From positions 6,820,001 through 6,884,000 of the forward strand of contig NZ_JADBGF010000001.1 in NCBI RefSeq assembly GCF_014873495.1: a stretch of DNA of 64,000 nucleotides, given 5' to 3'. This stretch comes from Streptomyces stelliscabiei. Its GTDB lineage: Bacteria > Actinomycetota > Actinomycetes > Streptomycetales > Streptomycetaceae. The stretch's first letter is position 1. Each line of letters opens with the position of its first letter. The translations under genes were made by a program, and so were the position numbers. Of this stretch, positions 46,536 to 55,946 are shown piece after piece. Below the pieces are notes generated by a model, which had not been told where the DNA came from, did not search any database, and worked only from the letters and a program-made list of their open reading frames with translations.

Positions 46536-47312
46536 TCACCCCGCCGAGGACCGCCTCCTGATCTTCGACCCCAGCCACACCAGCGGGTCGTACTTGCGGT
46601 CCACGGCACGTTCCTTCAACGGGATCAGCGCGTTGTCCGTGATCTTGATGCCTTCGGGGCAGACCTCGGTGCAGCACTTGGTGATGTTGCAGTAGCCGAG
46701 GCCGTGTTCGTCCTGGGCCGTCCTCTTGCGGTCCAGGCCGGTGTCCTCCGCCGCGTCCAGCGGGTGCATGTCCAGCTCCGCGACGCGCATGAGGAAGCGC
46801 GGGCCCGCGAAGGCCGGCTTGTTCTCCTCGTGGTCGCGGACGACGTGGCAGGTGTCCTGGCACAGGAAGCACTCGATGCACTTGCGGAACTCCTGCGGAC
46901 GGTCCACGTCCTCCTGCATCATGCGGTACTCGCCGGGACCGAGCTTCTCCGGCGGCACGAAGGCCGGGACCTCGCGCGCCTTGGTGTAGTTGAACCCCAC
47001 GTCCGTGACCAGGTCACGCACGACGGGGAAGGCCCGCAGCGGCGTGACGGTGATCGTCTCGTCCCGCTCGAACACCGACATCCGGGTCATGCACATCAGC
47101 CGGGGACGGCCGTTGATCTCGGCGGAACACGAACCGCACTTGCCCGCCTTGCAGTTCCAGCGGACGGCGAGGTCGGGCGTCCGGGTCGCCTGGAGCCGGT
47201 GGATGATGTCGAGCACCACCTCGCCCTCGTTCACCTCGACCTCGAAGTCCTCCAGGGCGCCGCCCCGGACATCGCCCCGCCACACCCTGAAGCGCGCCTC
47301 GTAGCCGCTCAT
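46536..47312 (-). CDS. sdhB: Succinate dehydrogenase iron-sulfur subunit SdhB
   Basis: 258 aa. N-terminal plant-type [2Fe-2S] ferredoxin domain with CKAGKCGSCSAEINGRPRLMC cysteines, and a C-terminal ferredoxin domain with CIECFLCQDTC and CCTEVCPEGI for the 4Fe-4S and 3Fe-4S clusters. It passes electrons from SdhA to SdhC. It follows sdhA by 31 bp. The ATG at 47312 replaces a longer frame that opens inside sdhA. Confidence 0.93.
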   Translation of the reverse strand: MSGYEARFRVWRGDVRGGALEDFEVEVNEGEVVLDIIHRLQATRTPDLAVRWNCKAGKCGSCSAEINGRPRLMCMTRMSVFERDETITVTPLRAFPVVRDLVTDVGFNYTKAREVPAFVPPEKLGPGEYRMMQEDVDRPQEFRKCIECFLCQDTCHVVRDHEENKPAFAGPRFLMRVAELDMHPLDAAEDTGLDRKRTAQDEHGLGYCNITKCCTEVCPEGIKITDNALIPLKERAVDRKYDPLVWLGSKIRRRSSAG

Positions 47313-47343
47313 GACCGCGCCTCCTCGTGGCTGTCGTAGCCGC

Positions 47344-49287
47344 TCACTCGTACAGCTCCTCTTCGGCGAGGTACTTGACCAGCTCCTCCTTGTCGAACAG
47401 GGCGAGCAGGTCGGGACGGATGGCTTCGGTGGTCTCCCGGGTGAGGGCGATCTGGCCGACGACGGGGTCCCAGGTCTCCGGCCCGCCCGTCGGATCGGAG
47501 AGCCGGCACAACAGATTGATCCGGCGCCAGTCGCGGTCCATCGTCGGATGGTCCTCGCGGGTGTGGCCGCCACGCGACTCGGTGCGCTCCAGCGCGGCCC
47601 GGGCCACACACTCGCTGACCAGCAGCATGTTCCGCAGGTCGAGGGCGAGGTGCCAGCCCGGGTTGAACTGCCGGTGTCCCTCCACACCCGCCCGCCGCGC
47701 CCGCACCCGCAGGTCGGCCAGCTTCTCCAGCGCCTGCTCCATCTCGCCCTCGCGGCGGATGATGCCGACCAGGTCGTTCATGGCCTGCTGCAGTTCCTGG
47801 TGGAGGGTGTACGGGTTCTCCGGCGGCCGGCCGGCCTCCAGACCCGGCTCCGGACCCTCGGCGGAGAACGGCCGCAGTGCCTCGGCGGCGGCCGTGTCCA
47901 CCTCGATGTCGTCCACCGGGGGCCGGGCCCCGCTCAGGCCCGCCGTGTACGCGGCCGCGTGCTGCCCCGCCCGGCGGCCGAACACGAGGAGGTCGGACAG
48001 GGAGTTGCCGCCCAGCCGGTTCGAGCCGTGCATCCCGCCGGCCACCTCACCGGCCGCGAACAGGCCCGGCACCCCGCGCGCCGCCGCCGTGTCCGACTCG
48101 ACCGCGATCCCGCCCATCACGTAGTGACAGGTGGGCCCGACCTCCATCGCCTCCGCCGTGATGTCGACGTCCGCCAGCTCCTTGAACTGGTGGTACATCG
48201 ACGGCAGCCGGCGCCGGATGGTCTCCGCGGGCATCCGCGTGGACACGTCCAGGAAGACCCCGCCGTGCGGCGAGCCCCGGCCCGCCTTCACCTCGGCGTT
48301 GATGGCCCGAGCCACCTCGTCGCGCGGCAGCAGTTCGGGCGGGCGGCGGTTGTGGTCCGGGTCCTCGTACCAGCGGTCGCCCTCCTCCTCGGACTCCGCG
48401 TACTTCTCCTTGAAGACGTCCGGGACGTAGTCGAACATGAACCGCTCGCCCTCGGAATTGCGCAGGACACCGCCGTCCCCGCGCACCGACTCCGTGACGA
48501 GGATGCCCTTGACCGAGGGTGGCCAGACCATGCCCGTGGGATGGAACTGCACGAACTCCATGTTCAGCAGCGGCGCCCCCGCGAGCAGTGCCAGCGCGTG
48601 GCCGTCGCCCGTGTACTCCCACGAGTTCGACGTCACCTTGAACGACTTGCCGATCCCGCCGGTGGCGAGGACCACGGCCGGCGCTTCGAGGACGAAGAAG
48701 CGCCCGGATTCGCGCTCGTAACCGAAGACGCCGCAGACGCGGCCGCCGTCCTTCAGCACCCGGGTGACCGTGCACTCCTGGAAGACCTTCAACCGGGACT
48801 CGTAGTCGCCGGTCTCCTTGTGGTCCTCCTGCTGGAGCGCGACGATCTTCTGCTGGAGCGTGCGGATCAGCTCCAGGCCCGTACGGTCGCCGACGTGTGC
48901 CAGCCGCGGGTACTCGTGGCCGCCGAAGTTGCGCTGCGAGATCCTGCCGTCCTTCGTACGGTCGAAGAGGGCGCCCCAGGTCTCCAGCTCCCACACCCGG
49001 TCGGGGGCCTCGCGCGCGTGCAGCTCGGCCATCCGCCACTGGTTGAGGAACTTGCCGCCGCGCATGGTGTCGCGGAAGTGGACCTGCCAGTTGTCGCCGG
49101 AGTTGACGTTGCCCATGGCGGCCGCGATGCCGCCCTCCGCCATCACCGTGTGCGCCTTGCCGAACAGGGACTTGCAGATCACGGCCGTACGGGCGCCCCG
49201 CTCACGGGCCTCGATCGCGGCGCGGAGCCCGGCGCCGCCGGCGCCGATCACGACGACGTCCCACTCCTGTCGTTCGACCACGGACAT
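47344..49287 (-). CDS. sdhA: Succinate dehydrogenase flavoprotein subunit SdhA
   Basis: 647 aa from ATG 49287 (SD AAAGGG), with a GTG three codons earlier as an alternative. FAD-binding VVVIGAGGAGLRAA, the flavinylation His in KAHTVMAEGG, substrate region EFVQFHPTG and HGSNRLGGNSLSD are present. It oxidises succinate to fumarate and is the second gene of the sdhCAB operon. It looks like the Sdh1 class of mycobacteria rather than the Sdh2 class. Confidence 0.93.
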   Translation of the reverse strand: MSVVERQEWDVVVIGAGGAGLRAAIEARERGARTAVICKSLFGKAHTVMAEGGIAAAMGNVNSGDNWQVHFRDTMRGGKFLNQWRMAELHAREAPDRVWELETWGALFDRTKDGRISQRNFGGHEYPRLAHVGDRTGLELIRTLQQKIVALQQEDHKETGDYESRLKVFQECTVTRVLKDGGRVCGVFGYERESGRFFVLEAPAVVLATGGIGKSFKVTSNSWEYTGDGHALALLAGAPLLNMEFVQFHPTGMVWPPSVKGILVTESVRGDGGVLRNSEGERFMFDYVPDVFKEKYAESEEEGDRWYEDPDHNRRPPELLPRDEVARAINAEVKAGRGSPHGGVFLDVSTRMPAETIRRRLPSMYHQFKELADVDITAEAMEVGPTCHYVMGGIAVESDTAAARGVPGLFAAGEVAGGMHGSNRLGGNSLSDLLVFGRRAGQHAAAYTAGLSGARPPVDDIEVDTAAAEALRPFSAEGPEPGLEAGRPPENPYTLHQELQQAMNDLVGIIRREGEMEQALEKLADLRVRARRAGVEGHRQFNPGWHLALDLRNMLLVSECVARAALERTESRGGHTREDHPTMDRDWRRINLLCRLSDPTGGPETWDPVVGQIALTRETTEAIRPDLLALFDKEELVKYLAEEELYE

Positions 49288-49306
49288 CAGAAGCACCCTT
49301 TGTCTG

Positions 49307-50143
49307 TTAGAAGAGGGCCGGATCGTCGAAGACGCCGGACGCGACCAGGTACACGTAGAAGTCGGCGAGCGCCACGCTCACCAACGACGCCCAGGCCAGC
49401 TGCATGTGGCGGGCGTTGAGCTTCCCGACCCAACTCCACATCCGGTAGCGCACGGGATGCTTGGAGAAGTGCTTGAGCTTGCCGCCGACGATGTGCCGGC
49501 AGGAGTGGCAGGAGAGGGTGTACGCCCAGATCAGCACGATGTTCACGAGGAACACGAGGGTGCCGAGGCCCATGTGGCCCCACGCGTAGTTCTCGTCGCG
49601 GAAGGCCAGGACCGTGTCGTAGGTGAGGATGCAGGCGACGAGCAGGGCCGCGTAGAAGAAGTACCGGTGCAGGTTCTGCAGGATCAGCGGGAACCGGGTC
49701 TCGCCGGAGTACTTCTGGTGCGGCTCGGCGACCGCGCAGGCGGGCGGGGAGGCCCAGAAGCCGCGGTAGTAGGCCTTGCGGTAGTAGTAGCAGGTCAGGC
49801 GGAAACCGAGCGGGAAGATCAGGATGATGATCGCCGGTGAGATGCCCCACCAGCCGCCGAAGATCTCCCAGTTGGGGCCCCCGCGCATGGGCTCGCAGCG
49901 TTCCGCCAGACAGGGCGAGTAGAACGGCGAGACGTACGGGGCCGCGTAGTAGTGCGCGTCGGCGAAGGCCCGCCACGTCGAGTACACGATGAAGGCCAGC
50001 AGGCCGGCGGCCGTCGCGGCGGGGGCGAGCCACCAGCGGTCGGTGCGCAGGTGCGGGGCGGAGATCGCGGCGCGCGTACGGGTCCGTACGCCGCCGCGCC
50101 GGGGATGGGGTTCTGTTGCCGGTGGTTCCGTACCAGTGGCCAA
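49307..50143 (-). CDS. sdhC: Succinate dehydrogenase membrane anchor SdhC, Sdh1 type
   Basis: 278 aa with about five membrane helices, and no separate sdhD. Cys/His clusters stand out: PPACAVAEPH near residue 132, and SCHSCRHIVGG near residue 210. These resemble the ligand motifs of the membrane-embedded Rieske-type [2Fe-2S] cluster described for mycobacterial Sdh1, rather than haem b. It carries electrons to menaquinone. Follows an unknown 96-aa gene by 87 bp. Confidence 0.85.
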   Translation of the reverse strand: MATGTEPPATEPHPRRGGVRTRTRAAISAPHLRTDRWWLAPAATAAGLLAFIVYSTWRAFADAHYYAAPYVSPFYSPCLAERCEPMRGGPNWEIFGGWWGISPAIIILIFPLGFRLTCYYYRKAYYRGFWASPPACAVAEPHQKYSGETRFPLILQNLHRYFFYAALLVACILTYDTVLAFRDENYAWGHMGLGTLVFLVNIVLIWAYTLSCHSCRHIVGGKLKHFSKHPVRYRMWSWVGKLNARHMQLAWASLVSVALADFYVYLVASGVFDDPALF

Positions 50144-50230
50144 CGGGGGACTCCCGGTCGGGTTCTTGGCGTGTCGGGGACGAGGGCGGGGGCTGGGCTT
50201 TCGGGGTCGTGGGGTGGTCGGTTACGGCGG

Positions 50231-50521
50231 TCAGGGGGCGCGGCGGTCGCGGGCGCCGAGGCCCTCGTCGTCCGAGTCCGTCCACAGTGAGCTGTCGTAC
50301 GGGGTGTCGGAGATCGGGACCAGGTCCGGGCGGCGTGGCTTCGCCAGGGCGGGGGCGGCCTCGCCGAGCAGCGCGACGCTTTCGCGCAGGTGGTCGGCGT
50401 CGGTTCGGACGCGGCGTATCTCCAGGCCGCTGCCGCCGAGTTGTTGCTCCAGGCGGCGTACGGAACGGGTCAGTTCGTCCAGGCAACGCCGGACTGCCGT
50501 CAAGTCGTCGTGCACGGACAT
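50231..50521 (-). CDS. Small coiled-coil protein at the head of the sdh operon
   Basis: 96 aa, not recognised. Residues 5-60 form a helical coiled coil (LTAVRRCLDELTRSVRRLEQ, then LRESVALLG). The C-terminus is acidic and disordered (YDSSLWTDSDDEG). It lies 87 bp upstream of sdhC in the same orientation, so it is likely co-transcribed. It could be an assembly or regulatory factor, which is inference. Confidence 0.65.
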   Translation of the reverse strand: MSVHDDLTAVRRCLDELTRSVRRLEQQLGGSGLEIRRVRTDADHLRESVALLGEAAPALAKPRRPDLVPISDTPYDSSLWTDSDDEGLGARDRRAP

Positions 50522-51052
50522 GACTTGCCCTCGCTTTCAGGGGGTGGTGACCCCAAGGCGGCAATGTTCATGCGCCTGCGAGTGTCGCGCGTCACACGTG
50601 TCGCTGGGAAGTCGTGTGCGGTGTTCTTTTGCGCCGGGGGAGGGGCGGGGAGCGCGGGCGCGTTGTCGGGTGCGTTGTCGGGTGCGGCCCGGTGGGGCTT
50701 CTCGCGCAGTTCCCCGCGCCCCTAAAAACCCAGGCCCTGCGGGCCTGAAAGCCCAGGCCTCCGGCCTTGAAAGCCCAGCCCCTGCTTTCAGGGGCGCGGG
50801 GAACTGCGCGAGAAGTCCCACCGGACGAGCACCCGCCGAACAACAGAACCCACCGGGTCCCGAGGCGCCCCATCCCACTTCATGGCGCCCAAACGGGTGG
50901 GTTCAGCGGCCCCCTCGTCGTGTCGCCACCCCCACGAGAACCCCGTCCTCTTCAGTGGGCCGCATCCGTCTGATCAGCTCCATATACCGCCGAACGTGAT
51001 CAGAGCCACCCCCGTCCCCGTTCTCCCACCGCGGAGCGAGGAGGTCGCAGTG
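50522..51052. other. Divergent promoter region containing the inverted repeat
   Basis: 530 bp between the leftward 96-aa gene and the rightward lipoprotein gene. It must contain promoters for both, plus the large inverted repeat at 50689-50824. No gene is supported in it. Confidence 0.5.
50689..50824. repeat. 35-nt arm inverted repeat with internal palindromes
   Basis: Arms 50689-50723 and 50790-50824 are complementary with one mismatch (core CTTCTCGCGCAGTTCCCCGC). Between them are further small GC palindromes around AGGCCC/GGGCCT. The arm sequence resembles a palindrome often seen in Streptomyces genomes. It lies in a divergent region between the sdh-head gene and the next gene, not after a gene. 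Confidence 0.8.
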
Positions 51053-53302
51053 ATGCCGATTCCCCACGACCGCGTTCGACCGCGCGCCCGGCGCCGCACC
51101 CTGGCGTTCCTGGCCGCAGGCGTGCTCACCGTGCCCGGCCTGAGCGGCTGCAGCGAGGAGGATCCGGCGGGCAGACCCCTGGCCGGACAGGACATCGCGC
51201 CCGCCGCACGCGACCGCGTCGCCGACGGCGGCACCCTGCGCTGGGCCGTGGACGCCGTACCGGAGACGCTGAACACCTTCCAGTCGGACGCCGACCCGAC
51301 CACGGCACGCATCGCCGGTGCCGTCCTGCCGTCGATGTACCGCCTCGACGCCGGCGGACGCCCCCAGCTCAACGCCGACTTCCTGGAGTCCGCGAAGGTC
51401 GTCGAACGCGAGCCCCGGCAGGTCGTCCTCTACAAGCTCAACCAACAGGCGGTGTGGAGCGACGGCCGCGAGATCGGCGCCGCCGACTTCGCCGCGCAGT
51501 GGCGGGCCCTGTCCGGCAAGGACGCCGCGTACTGGACCGCCAGGAACTCCGGCTACGAGCGCATCGAGAAGATCGAGCGCGGCGACAACGACCTGGAGGT
51601 CCGGGTCACCTTCGCCCGCCCGTACGCCGACTGGAAGTCGCTGTTCTCGCCGCTGTACCCGAAGCAGGTGATGGGCACCCCCGACTCCTTCAACGACGGC
51701 GCCCGCAAGAAGCTCAAGGTCACCGCCGGCCCGTTCGCGCTGAAGGAGGTCGACCGCAAGGCCGGCGAGGTCACGCTGGCCCGCAACCCCCGCTGGTGGG
51801 GACGGACGGCCAAGCTCTCCGAGCTGGTCCTGCGCGCCGTACCGCGCGCCGAGCGGGCCGAGGCGCTGGCCGAGGACAAGATCGACATCGCCGAGATCGA
51901 CTCCGCGCAGGCCGAGCGGATCATGCTCGCCTCCCGTGACAAGAAGAAGACGCAGGGCGCCGGTCCGCCGCTCTCGCGGAGCGGCCCGCTCGGCCGGGAG
52001 GCCGGCGCGCACGGCCCCGAGTCCGGCCTGACCCCCGCGAAGTCGCTGCGGTCCTGGGCCCTCGCGCACGGCTCGGACGAGAAGGCCGCCGACGGCGAGA
52101 CCCGCGCCCGTGAGAAGCGGCGCGCGGCGCTCGCCGAGTACCTCTCGCAGCAGTCCGCCCTGCGCGGCTTCGCCGTCCGCCGGTCCCTGGAACCCGCCTT
52201 CACCCAGCTCGCGCTGAACGGCTCCGACGGTCCCCTCGCCGACGAGCGCGTCCGCCGCGCCGTGGCCCGCGCGATCGACCGCGAGAAGCTCGCCGCCCTC
52301 GTCCTCGAACCGCTCGGTCTGCCCGCCGAGCCCGTCGGCAGCCACCTCGCCCTCGCCGGTCAGGCCGCCTACGCGGACAACAGCGGCGCCCTCGGCGGCC
52401 AGGACGCCGACGAGGCGCGGGCCCTCCTCGCCGACGCCGGCTGGGAACAGGGCGGCCCGCTCGAACCCCGCGAGCCCGTGGCGGAGAGCAAGAAGGCGGC
52501 CGGCGCGGAGAGGGAGAAGCGGGGTACGAAGAACGGCTCCGGTTCCGACAAGCCCGGCTCCGAGAAGTCCGGCTCCTCCGCGGACGACAGCACGTACGTC
52601 GTCGGCGGGGACGACAAGCCCTACGACGCCGACGAGAACCTCGCCCAGGACGGCAAGCAGTTCAAGCCGGGCGGCGCGCCCGGCGCGTACGCCCCGCAGG
52701 GGACGCGGGCGCCGGCCGAGGCCGCGCGAGGGCCGCTCGCCAAGAACGGCAAGCTGCTGACGCTGCGGTTCGTGCTGCCGTCGGGACCGGGGACGGAGTC
52801 GCTGCGGACCGTCGGCGAGCGGATCGCGGTGATGCTGGAGCGCGTCGGGATCCGGACGGAGATCACGAAGGTCCCGGACGAGAGCTACTTCAAGGACCAC
52901 ATCGCGAACGGACAGTACGACCTCGCGCTGTACTCCTGGCCGACCTCCGCGTACCCCGCCACCGACGCCCGGCCGATCTACGCCAAGCCGGTCCCGGCGG
53001 CCGACGGCTCGCTGAACGTCGAGCAGAACTACACGCGCGTCGGCACGGACCGCGTCGACCAGCTGTTCGACCAGGCCGTCTCCACCCTCGACGAGTCGAA
53101 GACCCGCTCACTGATCCGGAAGGCGGACGCCCGCATCTGGGCCGCCGCCGGGTCCATCCCCCTGTACCAGCGGCCCCAGCTCGTCGCCGCCCGCACCACC
53201 CTCGCGAACGCGGGCGCCTTCGGCTTCCAGACCCCGGTCTACGAGGACATGGGCTTCCTGAAGAAGGGCGCGAAGGGACCGGCGCGGCCCTCGCACACGT
53301 AG
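51053..53302 (+). CDS. Peptide-binding lipoprotein, ABC transporter substrate-binding protein family 5
   Basis: 749 aa from ATG 51053 (SD GAGGAGG). The signal peptide ends in a lipobox (PGLSGC). SBP_bac_5 domain parts are visible: GGTLRWAVDAVPETLN, WSDGREIGAADFAAQWRAL, and the C-terminal QYDLALYSWPTSAYP. A 90-residue charged, low-complexity insert (about 485-565) with EKRGTKNGSGSDKPGSEK separates two halves of the domain, which is unusual. There is no adjacent permease; typA follows. It may bind peptides or serve a different permease. Confidence 0.85.
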   Translation: MPIPHDRVRPRARRRTLAFLAAGVLTVPGLSGCSEEDPAGRPLAGQDIAPAARDRVADGGTLRWAVDAVPETLNTFQSDADPTTARIAGAVLPSMYRLDAGGRPQLNADFLESAKVVEREPRQVVLYKLNQQAVWSDGREIGAADFAAQWRALSGKDAAYWTARNSGYERIEKIERGDNDLEVRVTFARPYADWKSLFSPLYPKQVMGTPDSFNDGARKKLKVTAGPFALKEVDRKAGEVTLARNPRWWGRTAKLSELVLRAVPRAERAEALAEDKIDIAEIDSAQAERIMLASRDKKKTQGAGPPLSRSGPLGREAGAHGPESGLTPAKSLRSWALAHGSDEKAADGETRAREKRRAALAEYLSQQSALRGFAVRRSLEPAFTQLALNGSDGPLADERVRRAVARAIDREKLAALVLEPLGLPAEPVGSHLALAGQAAYADNSGALGGQDADEARALLADAGWEQGGPLEPREPVAESKKAAGAEREKRGTKNGSGSDKPGSEKSGSSADDSTYVVGGDDKPYDADENLAQDGKQFKPGGAPGAYAPQGTRAPAEAARGPLAKNGKLLTLRFVLPSGPGTESLRTVGERIAVMLERVGIRTEITKVPDESYFKDHIANGQYDLALYSWPTSAYPATDARPIYAKPVPAADGSLNVEQNYTRVGTDRVDQLFDQAVSTLDESKTRSLIRKADARIWAAAGSIPLYQRPQLVAARTTLANAGAFGFQTPVYEDMGFLKKGAKGPARPSHT

Positions 53303-53313
53303 GCGATCACGCC

Positions 53314-53373
53314 CCCTCGAACCCCGGCCGCCGCCCCCGTGACGAAACGGGGGCGGCGGCCGGGGTTCGAGGG
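53314..53373 (+). terminator. Perfect 27-bp stem-loop after the lipoprotein gene
   Basis: Arms 53314-53340 and 53347-53373 are fully complementary with a 6-nt loop GACGAA. It ends the lipoprotein transcript 12 bp after the stop and insulates typA. Confidence 0.9.
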
Positions 53374-53575
53374 CGGCCGAGGCGGCCCGAGCCACCGCGA
53401 AAGGGTCCTGAGCTGGGGCTGAGCCGGGCTGAGCTGGGCCGGAACGGCCCGGGGAGCCTCGGTGCCCGCGGCCCCGTACCATGGGGTGAGGCCGTGGCAT
53501 GTCCAGCCCGGCAGGGTCCGCGCGACACAGATGTCAGCGCAGGCCGTCCTCACACTCCGGGAGAAGCGCCTCAAT

Positions 53576-55483
53576 ATGGCCACGCGCCACGACATCCGCA
53601 ACGTCGCCATCGTCGCCCACGTCGACCACGGCAAGACCACTCTGGTCGACGCCATGCTCAAGCAGGCCGGTGCCTTCGCCGCGCACGCCGCCGAGTCGCT
53701 CGACGACCGCATGATGGACTCGAACGACCTGGAGCGTGAGAAGGGCATCACGATCCTCGCCAAGAACACGGCGGTGAAGTACCACCCGAAGGATGGCGGC
53801 GACGTCATCACCATCAACATCATCGACACCCCCGGTCACGCCGACTTCGGTGGCGAGGTCGAGCGCGGTCTGTCGATGGTCGACGCGGTGGTCCTGCTCG
53901 TCGACGCCTCCGAGGGCCCGCTGCCGCAGACCCGCTTCGTGCTCCGCAAGGCGCTTCAGCAGCGCCTGCCGGTCATTCTGTGCATCAACAAGACGGACCG
54001 CGCGGACTCGCGCATCGACGAGGTCGTCAACGAGACCTACGACCTCTTCCTCGACCTCGACGCCGACGAGGACCAGATCGAGTTCCCCATCGTCTACGCG
54101 TGTGCGCGTGACGGTGTCGCCTCGCTGACCAAGCCGGAGGACGGCACCGTCCCGGCCGACAGCAACAGCCTGGAGCCGTTCTTCTCCACGATCCTGTCGC
54201 ACGTCCCGGCCCCGTCGTACGACGAGGAGGCCCCGCTCCAGGCGCACGTCACCAACCTGGACGCCGACAACTTCCTCGGCCGTATCGCGCTGCTCCGCGT
54301 CGAGCAGGGCGAGCTGCGCAAGGGCCAGACGGTCACGTGGATCAAGCGTGACGGCACGATGGCCAACGTCCGCATCACCGAGCTGATGATGACCGAGGCG
54401 CTCACCCGCAAGCCCGCCGAGGTGGCCGGCCCCGGTGACATCTGTGCCGTCGCCGGTATCCCGGACATCATGATCGGCGAGACCCTCGCCGACACCGAGA
54501 ACCCGATCGCGCTGCCGCTGATCACGGTCGACGAGCCGGCGATCTCGATGACCATCGGCACCAACACCTCGCCGCTGGTCGGCCGTGGTGGCACCGGCAA
54601 GGGCGCGGACAACAAGGCCGCGGTCAAGGACCGCAAGGTCACCGCCCGCCAGGTCAAGGACCGCCTCGACCGCGAGCTGGTCGGTAACGTCAGCCTCCGT
54701 GTCCTCGACACCGAGCGTCCCGACGCCTGGGAGGTCCAGGGGCGTGGTGAGCTGGCGCTGGCCATCCTGGTCGAGCAGATGCGCCGTGAGGGCTTCGAGC
54801 TGACCATCGGCAAGCCGCAGGTGGTCACCAAGATCGTCGACGGCAAGGTCTACGAGCCGGTCGAGCGCATGACGATCGACGTCCCCGAGGAGCACATGGG
54901 CGCGGTCACGCAGCTCATGGGCGTCCGCAAGGGCCGGATGGACAACATGTCCAACCACGGCTCCGGCTGGGTCCGCATGGAGTTCGTCGTCCCGTCCCGC
55001 GGCCTGATCGGCTTCCGTACGGAGTTCCTGACCGGCACGCGCGGCACGGGCATCGCCCACTCCATCCACGAGGGCCACGAGCCGTGGTTCGGCACGCTGA
55101 CGACCCGCAACAACGGATCGCTCGTCGCCGACCGCTCCGGCGCCGTCACCGCGTTCGCGATGACGAACCTCCAGGAGCGCGGTGTGCTGTTCACCGACCC
55201 CGGCACCGAGGTCTACGAGGGCATGATCGTCGGTGAGAACTCGCGCTCCGACGACATGGACGTGAACATCACCAAGGAGAAGAAGCTCACGAACATGCGG
55301 TCCTCCTCGGCCGACTCGTTCGAGGCGATCGTCCCGCCGCGCAAGCTCTCCCTGGAGCAGTCCCTGGAGTTCTGCCGCGACGACGAGTGCGTCGAGGTGA
55401 CCCCGGAGGCCGTGCGCATCCGCAAGGTCAACCTGGACGCCCGCGAGCGCGCCCGCGCCGCGAGCCGCGCCAAGCACGGCTGA
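53576..55483 (+). CDS. typA: Translational GTPase TypA/BipA
   Basis: 635 aa. GTPase motifs: HVDHGKTTL (G1), DTPGHADFGGEVE (G3), NKTDR (G4). EF-G-like domains II, III and V follow, and the C-terminal domain VRKGRMDNMSNHGSG is typical of BipA. It works on the ribosome under stress or cold. Start ATG 53576; the frame extends upstream to 53462 but the SD (GGGAGAA) favours 53576. Confidence 0.95.
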   Translation: MATRHDIRNVAIVAHVDHGKTTLVDAMLKQAGAFAAHAAESLDDRMMDSNDLEREKGITILAKNTAVKYHPKDGGDVITINIIDTPGHADFGGEVERGLSMVDAVVLLVDASEGPLPQTRFVLRKALQQRLPVILCINKTDRADSRIDEVVNETYDLFLDLDADEDQIEFPIVYACARDGVASLTKPEDGTVPADSNSLEPFFSTILSHVPAPSYDEEAPLQAHVTNLDADNFLGRIALLRVEQGELRKGQTVTWIKRDGTMANVRITELMMTEALTRKPAEVAGPGDICAVAGIPDIMIGETLADTENPIALPLITVDEPAISMTIGTNTSPLVGRGGTGKGADNKAAVKDRKVTARQVKDRLDRELVGNVSLRVLDTERPDAWEVQGRGELALAILVEQMRREGFELTIGKPQVVTKIVDGKVYEPVERMTIDVPEEHMGAVTQLMGVRKGRMDNMSNHGSGWVRMEFVVPSRGLIGFRTEFLTGTRGTGIAHSIHEGHEPWFGTLTTRNNGSLVADRSGAVTAFAMTNLQERGVLFTDPGTEVYEGMIVGENSRSDDMDVNITKEKKLTNMRSSSADSFEAIVPPRKLSLEQSLEFCRDDECVEVTPEAVRIRKVNLDARERARAASRAKHG

Positions 55484-55946
55484 CGTTCCGTCAATTGCCT
55501 TCTGCGAAGCCCCGGTTCTCCGCCCTCGGAGGACCGGGCTTCCGGCCTGCCCGCCTGATGGGGAGGTCTTGTGGGGATACTGGGGCTTCCGGGTGATGTG
55601 TGAAGGGCCTGCGGGGGAGGCCGGCCTTCCGTCGCCGACTGTCCGATTGGCTGTCTTCGGGCTGTGAACCGCTGTTCGGATATCGGTGTCGCAGCGATCA
55701 AGTTTCGGACATGTAAACAAAAATCGTAGCGGGAATGTCCGATTCGCCGGTATCCGTTGCGGCTTGTCAAGCGCGACCAGGTGTCAATCTTTGCAATTTT
55801 TGCTCAAAATATGGACGGTAGGGAGATCCCTATGCCTTCCGCCCTTGACGCGCGTTGACCCGTTTGGCGAAAGTTCCCCCAAACCACAGAACCTGCCGGT
55901 ATCTGTGCTGCGCTCAACTCTCCAACCCCCCGGGGGAAGAACAGAC
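55484..55946. promoter_or_regulatory. AT-rich control region of the peptide-transport operon
   Basis: 460 bp containing the typA terminator and, from about 55680 to 55830, an AT-rich segment unusual for this genome (GTAAACAAAAATCGTAG; GCAATTTTTGCTCAAAATA). The promoter of the following operon very likely lies here. The frame that opens at 55686 is in non-coding DNA. Confidence 0.5.
55505..55542 (+). terminator. Stem-loop after typA
   Basis: GAAGCCCCGGTTCTCCG (55505-55521) pairs with CGGAGGACCGGGCTTC (55527-55542) with few mismatches. It terminates typA. Confidence 0.75.
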
